Assembly (NCBI RefSeq): GCF_000260435.1
Contig: NZ_BACQ01000018.1
Coordinates: 1-46,329, forward strand
Direction of reading: 5' to 3'
Source of the DNA: Lacticaseibacillus zeae DSM 20178 = KCTC 3804
GTDB taxonomy: Bacteria > Bacillota > Bacilli > Lactobacillales > Lactobacillaceae
DNA: 46,329 nt
Under the pieces are notes generated by a model, which saw nothing but the letters and a program-made list of their open reading frames with translations, was not told the origin of the DNA and ran no database searches. Made by a program: the position numbers and the translations under genes. Of this stretch, positions 42,790 through 46,329 are shown piece by piece (positions within the stretch are counted from its first letter, which is position 1; every line of letters starts with the position of its first letter).

Positions 42790-44529
42790 CTACTTCGTAT
42801 CTTCGGAAGTGGTGCTTTTTTCTGGATCAAAATTGCGAATCGCGACAAAGATCCAGCTCAGGAAAAATATAATGGCAGCCGCCAAGGAAAGCCATCCAGT
42901 AACATGTTGCAACCGCGTGCCGGTATAAACAACCCGCACCCGATGACTGCCAGCCGGTGCCGTGATGGTCAAGCGGGCATTTTTACCTTGGGCACGATAC
43001 GGAACGACTTTCCCGTCAACGGTGACGTTGTAGCCGACGTAGGCAAACTTAGGTAATTGCAAGACAACCGATCGCGTGCTGGTATAACCAAAGCGCAAAT
43101 CGTTATAATGCTGGGTCAGCGGGGTCAGGCGCTGAAGTTTATGTGACGGCAAAACCACGGTCTGGTCTTTCTTGAAAAAAGTGGTGGAATCGAATTGTTT
43201 CGGTGCATACTCCGAACCGCCGCCAGTCGCATCGCCATAGTAAGCGACGGCATTTTCGTCCGTTACTCGGTAGGTATTGGCATTCGTCATGGTTGTATTG
43301 ATTGTTGCGGCATAGCTAAACCCGACCACGCAGGCCGCCAAGACCATCCCCCATGCAAAACGTCGCGGATGCACTTTCTCCGTCACTAACAACGCCACGG
43401 CCAGACTCAGGAATAAAGTCGTTAGTTCCAAGTATCGCCAAGGAAACTGAATCGTGCCTAAAACGGTCTTTCGAAACAGTGACCATGGGAAAAGATTAGT
43501 GCTTAAGAAAATGGTGACAAAACCAAGTCCGGTCGCTACTTTGACGGAGCGGCTCAACTTCGGCCACCAAAGCGCCAACCCAATCGCAATACCCAGCATC
43601 AAAACGCCCATCCCCGGACGGAACGTCTGATTCACGTTTTGCATGTTGCTGGTGGAGGCATACATACTCAATGAATTCTGGAACAGGTCGCCTAGGCTAT
43701 ATTGCAGGTAATTGAGCCAAATGGTGGCAGATTCGGCAAGTTTTAGCGGCAAATGTTGCGAAATCTCCAACATAGGCAGGTAGCTGCCCACCCCCATCAA
43801 CAGGGAGCTGATCGCCGCGTATGCCGTATACCGGACCATCCGCCACGAAACGCGTCTTAATGCCACCAACACTAGGAACCCGCCAACCAGAAACTCGAGC
43901 ACCATCACGAGCGACAACATATGGGCATACATCAAGCCGGTCACGCCAAAGGCCAATAAGAACCAGTTGTCTGACTGCTTTATGTAGATCAGGTACATGC
44001 CAGCAGCAATGATCGGTAAAAAGATAAAGGCAAGATTTTCACCAAGAGCTCCGCGAACAAAGGCATCCAGCATCCGATAGACCGCTGTTGTATACACGAC
44101 ACTGAAAACGAATGCCGCAAGCGGACGGCGACGAATTTTCAGAAAGCTAGCGTAGGCTGCCAATACGGTTGCTACCAAAATCAATGTTTGATAGCCGTAA
44201 TAGGCGCTGACCACCCCGAGTCCGGCTAACCGCAGCCAAACATACGGAAGCAGCATTAAGGACGGATAAAAAGCGTCAAAGGCATAGCCAAAGTGGCGAA
44301 CTTCTTCAGGAAAAACTTTAGGAAAATACGCGCCATGCTGCACGCTGGTGACATAGCTTTCCATGCGGCGCAATTGCGGCATCGTGTCGTCTTGGTGGAA
44401 AATATAGGACAGATGCAATTGCGGCCACTGTACCAATAACACTAAAGCAACTGCCAACATCGGCAGCAGCCAGATCGCATTGGTTTTTAAAAATCTCCTG
44501 ATGTCTGAACTTCTTGTTTGTGTTGCCAT
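42790..44529 (-). CDS. PTPS-related polytopic membrane protein, GT-C-like
   Basis: 579 aa from ATG 44529 with GGAGGG upstream. About 12-13 hydrophobic helices, then a C-terminal extracellular beta-rich part (about 470-545) and a final helix. The opening loop after helix 1 has HQDDTMPQLRRMESYVTSVQHGAYFP, including the acidic pair usual in GT-C transferases, and DAFYPSLMLLPY follows. It matches the family named 6-pyruvoyl-tetrahydropterin synthase-related membrane proteins, whose name does not reflect a known activity. A role in sugar transfer to surface polymers is inferred. Convergent with the GT2 gene. Confidence 0.82.
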   Translation of the reverse strand: MATQTRSSDIRRFLKTNAIWLLPMLAVALVLLVQWPQLHLSYIFHQDDTMPQLRRMESYVTSVQHGAYFPKVFPEEVRHFGYAFDAFYPSLMLLPYVWLRLAGLGVVSAYYGYQTLILVATVLAAYASFLKIRRRPLAAFVFSVVYTTAVYRMLDAFVRGALGENLAFIFLPIIAAGMYLIYIKQSDNWFLLAFGVTGLMYAHMLSLVMVLEFLVGGFLVLVALRRVSWRMVRYTAYAAISSLLMGVGSYLPMLEISQHLPLKLAESATIWLNYLQYSLGDLFQNSLSMYASTSNMQNVNQTFRPGMGVLMLGIAIGLALWWPKLSRSVKVATGLGFVTIFLSTNLFPWSLFRKTVLGTIQFPWRYLELTTLFLSLAVALLVTEKVHPRRFAWGMVLAACVVGFSYAATINTTMTNANTYRVTDENAVAYYGDATGGGSEYAPKQFDSTTFFKKDQTVVLPSHKLQRLTPLTQHYNDLRFGYTSTRSVVLQLPKFAYVGYNVTVDGKVVPYRAQGKNARLTITAPAGSHRVRVVYTGTRLQHVTGWLSLAAAIIFFLSWIFVAIRNFDPEKSTTSEDTK

Positions 44530-44738
44530 AAAAGCCCTCCAAACGATGATCAACGCGCACGTTCTCTTAATATTGTAACAATAACGGCAACAGCGGGCGA
44601 AGTGATTTTTAAAGAATCATCAAGACTTGCAACTTAAAACGTTTTCATGCTGTTCCGGCTGCTGCACCTAGCCAGTCTCGCGTTATGATTAAGTTAATAT
44701 TTAAACTTAGCTTATTTTTTATTCAGCGCGGTTTTTGC

Positions 44739-44744
44739 TATCAT
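44739..44744 (+). promoter_or_regulatory. Extended -10 before YfhO-like gene
   Basis: TATCAT preceded by TGC, an extended -10; about 50 nt before the ATG at 44796. Confidence 0.4.
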
Positions 44745-44795
44745 ATTAATTATTAACGACTAACCGATTGCTTTTCAAAGGAGTCCTGCCTGGAT

Positions 44796-46329
44796 ATGTT
44801 GCATTTCAAAAAAACCAAAACCTGGCCGCTACTGCTTGTGAGTTTTGCGCTGACTTTTCTCATCAGTCTCTGTGTTTTTGCCGCTTTAAAAATGGCACCA
44901 TTTGGCTCATCGTCCATTCTCGCCAATGACTCGGCAGTGCAATACATCGACTTTTTTACTTATCTCAAACACGCATTGGCAGGAACCGCAGGCAAGGCGT
45001 ATTCCTTTTCGAACAGTCTTGGCGGCGGTATGTATGCTAACTGGACTTACTACTTACTGAGTCCGTTTAATCTGATTTTTGTGCTTGTGTCCCGGCATGC
45101 GTTGCCGGTTGCCATGTTGTTTGTGACGGCACTTAAATACAGTGCCGCAGCGTTGACGGCTCAGTGCTATGCCAGTCATCATGCCGGCGCCCGCTGGTAC
45201 ACGTTGGTCTTCAGTATCAGCTATGGCTTGTCCGGCTTTTTAGTGGCCAACTTTCTTAACATCATGTGGATGGACGGCGTGATTCTACTGCCATTAGTAG
45301 TCTTAGGTATTGATCGGCTGTTTGAAACGCATCGGATCATGCCGTACGTCTTGCCGCTCAGTCTTAGTTTCATAACGAACTATTACATCGGCTTCATGAT
45401 TGCCATTTTTGCGGTTTTATATTTTGGTTGGCGTTGGGCGATCCACCATCAAACCCACCTACTCCGCAAAATCGGCCTATTTGCTGGCGGTTCGTTACTA
45501 AGCGGGATGCTTGCCGCCGTGGTGTTAATTCCGACTTACTTTGCCTTGGCTGCTTCACGGCTATCAAGTGCCGGTGCGGATTTCAGTGTGAAGGCACTTT
45601 ATTCGTTGCTCGACTTGCCTTCTAAGTTTATCCCCGGGAGTTTTAACTTCGACCAACTTTCCAACGGCTTACCCAATCTTTACATGGGCATGATTGCGTT
45701 GCTGGGAGCGGTGTGCTACTTTTTAGCAGCGTCGATTCCAGTCCGCGAACGGCTCGTCTCTGGTGGGTTGACCCTGCTGCTGATCCTGTCGATTTGGCTG
45801 AATCCGCTTGTGTTGATTTGGCAAGGCTTCCGCGCCCCGGTCTGGTACCTTTACCGCCATTCGTTCATCGTGATCTTCTGGCTGCTCATACTGGGTCTGC
45901 GCGGATTAGCCCATCTGCCATCCGTTTCCCGCTTTCGCCTCGGCATGGCCAGCATCGCCACAGCAGGCTGCTTAATGATCCCAACGATTTTAAGAATGGC
46001 CACTCATAAATACGTCACCGCACTCAACCTCACCCTCGGCGGCGTCTTTTTGCTGGTTGCCGCACTCCTGCTTTATAGTATCCGCGGTCGGCTGCTACCG
46101 CAAAAATGGCTGGTTAGTGGCATCGTGATCTTGCTTGTTTTAGACATGGGCACTAATGCGTTCACGAGTCTAAAAGCGATTAGTTTCGTGTCCGCGGCGG
46201 ACTTCACGGTTACCAGCAAAGTCCTTCAAGCCGGTTATGACGATGCTAAGAAACTCAGCTCAGGCGGCTTTTACCGAATGAATGCCGATAGCCAACGCTC
46301 CATGGATGACCCGTATCAATATAATTTTA
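44796..46329 (+). CDS. YfhO-family membrane protein, C-terminus outside window
   Basis: 511 codons visible, running off the end. ATG 44796 has AAGGAG 12 nt upstream. Multiple hydrophobic helices; the first outer loop has SSSILANDSAVQYIDFFTYLKHALAG followed by SFSNSLGGGMYANWTYYLLSPFNLIF, the hallmark N-terminal segment of YfhO. TNYYIGFMIAIFAVLYF and the FRAPVWYLYRHSFIVIFWLL segments are also typical. In Bacillus YfhO and related proteins work with a CsbB-type GT2 enzyme to glycosylate cell-wall or lipoteichoic polymers. Divergent from the PTPS-related gene. Confidence 0.9.
   Translation, partial: MLHFKKTKTWPLLLVSFALTFLISLCVFAALKMAPFGSSSILANDSAVQYIDFFTYLKHALAGTAGKAYSFSNSLGGGMYANWTYYLLSPFNLIFVLVSRHALPVAMLFVTALKYSAAALTAQCYASHHAGARWYTLVFSISYGLSGFLVANFLNIMWMDGVILLPLVVLGIDRLFETHRIMPYVLPLSLSFITNYYIGFMIAIFAVLYFGWRWAIHHQTHLLRKIGLFAGGSLLSGMLAAVVLIPTYFALAASRLSSAGADFSVKALYSLLDLPSKFIPGSFNFDQLSNGLPNLYMGMIALLGAVCYFLAASIPVRERLVSGGLTLLLILSIWLNPLVLIWQGFRAPVWYLYRHSFIVIFWLLILGLRGLAHLPSVSRFRLGMASIATAGCLMIPTILRMATHKYVTALNLTLGGVFLLVAALLLYSIRGRLLPQKWLVSGIVILLVLDMGTNAFTSLKAISFVSAADFTVTSKVLQAGYDDAKKLSSGGFYRMNADSQRSMDDPYQYNF

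Noticed and set aside
1-46329. CRISPR arrays, insertion sequences or prophage genes
   Set aside because: No regularly spaced direct repeats, transposase or phage structural genes were seen.

Overview
The window reads as chromosomal DNA of a low-to-mid GC lactic acid bacterium, most likely the Lacticaseibacillus casei/paracasei/rhamnosus group. The evidence is strong AGGAGG ribosome-binding sites, frequent TTG/GTG starts, a C69 dipeptidase (PepD), lipobox lipoproteins, LTA synthase, and the gene order tdk-prfA-prmC-sua5-glyA, which in this group leads to upp and the ATP synthase operon. Species cannot be fixed by reading alone. No phage, insertion sequence or CRISPR array was seen.

Layout. 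1-4911 (minus): tdk, prfA, prmC, sua5 and a partial glyA. 5039-6391 (plus): a MurT-type Mur ligase without its usual GatD neighbour. 6497-9528: a divergent pair of units, a serine hydrolase plus VOC protein on one side and a membrane-tailed flavodoxin-fold oxidoreductase on the other, with a 16-bp palindrome in the promoter region. 9653-13988 (minus): a TetR regulator and a heterodimeric ABC drug exporter with one degenerate ATP site. 14194-19432: phosphatase, two small genes, tRNA-Gln(CUG), pepD, an MFS transporter, a 45-residue protein and tRNA-Glu(CUC). 19609-22718: nucleoside deaminase, Gfo/Idh/MocA oxidoreductase, glycosyltransferase. 22872-25852: a membrane protein with a C-terminal SSD-like domain coupled to a secreted nuclease lipoprotein, an ABM monooxygenase and a DUF4352-type lipoprotein. 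26165-28557 (minus): glcU-type sugar uptake and pgi. 28720-33332: VanZ-like protein, LTA synthase, and a permease with an ABC-ATPase-like protein that has lost its catalytic residues. 33447-37901 (minus): purine salvage and synthesis unit xpt-pbuX-purK-like-purB. 38092-40860 (minus): glucosaminidase, GNAT, cold-shock protein, FUSC-type membrane protein. 40996-46329: a frameshifted YkyA-like lipoprotein, a GT2 glycosyltransferase and two large polytopic membrane proteins of the PTPS-related and YfhO types.

The most unusual signal is a family of dispersed, structured ~115-125 nt intergenic elements: five well-preserved copies (4163, 8637, 29491, 39356, 41651) and one decayed copy (21281). Arms vary in a compensatory way. 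Four of the five good copies lie in the same orientation upstream of a gene, and two abut the Shine-Dalgarno sequence. This looks like a mobile or amplified RNA-structured leader element, comparable in concept to pneumococcal BOX elements.

Other points for a second look are the A7 frameshift in the lipoprotein gene, the pseudo-ABC pair, the PurK-like protein lacking canonical active-site motifs, tRNA-Glu(CUC) with a U1-G72 end pair, and several dyads overlapping promoters.
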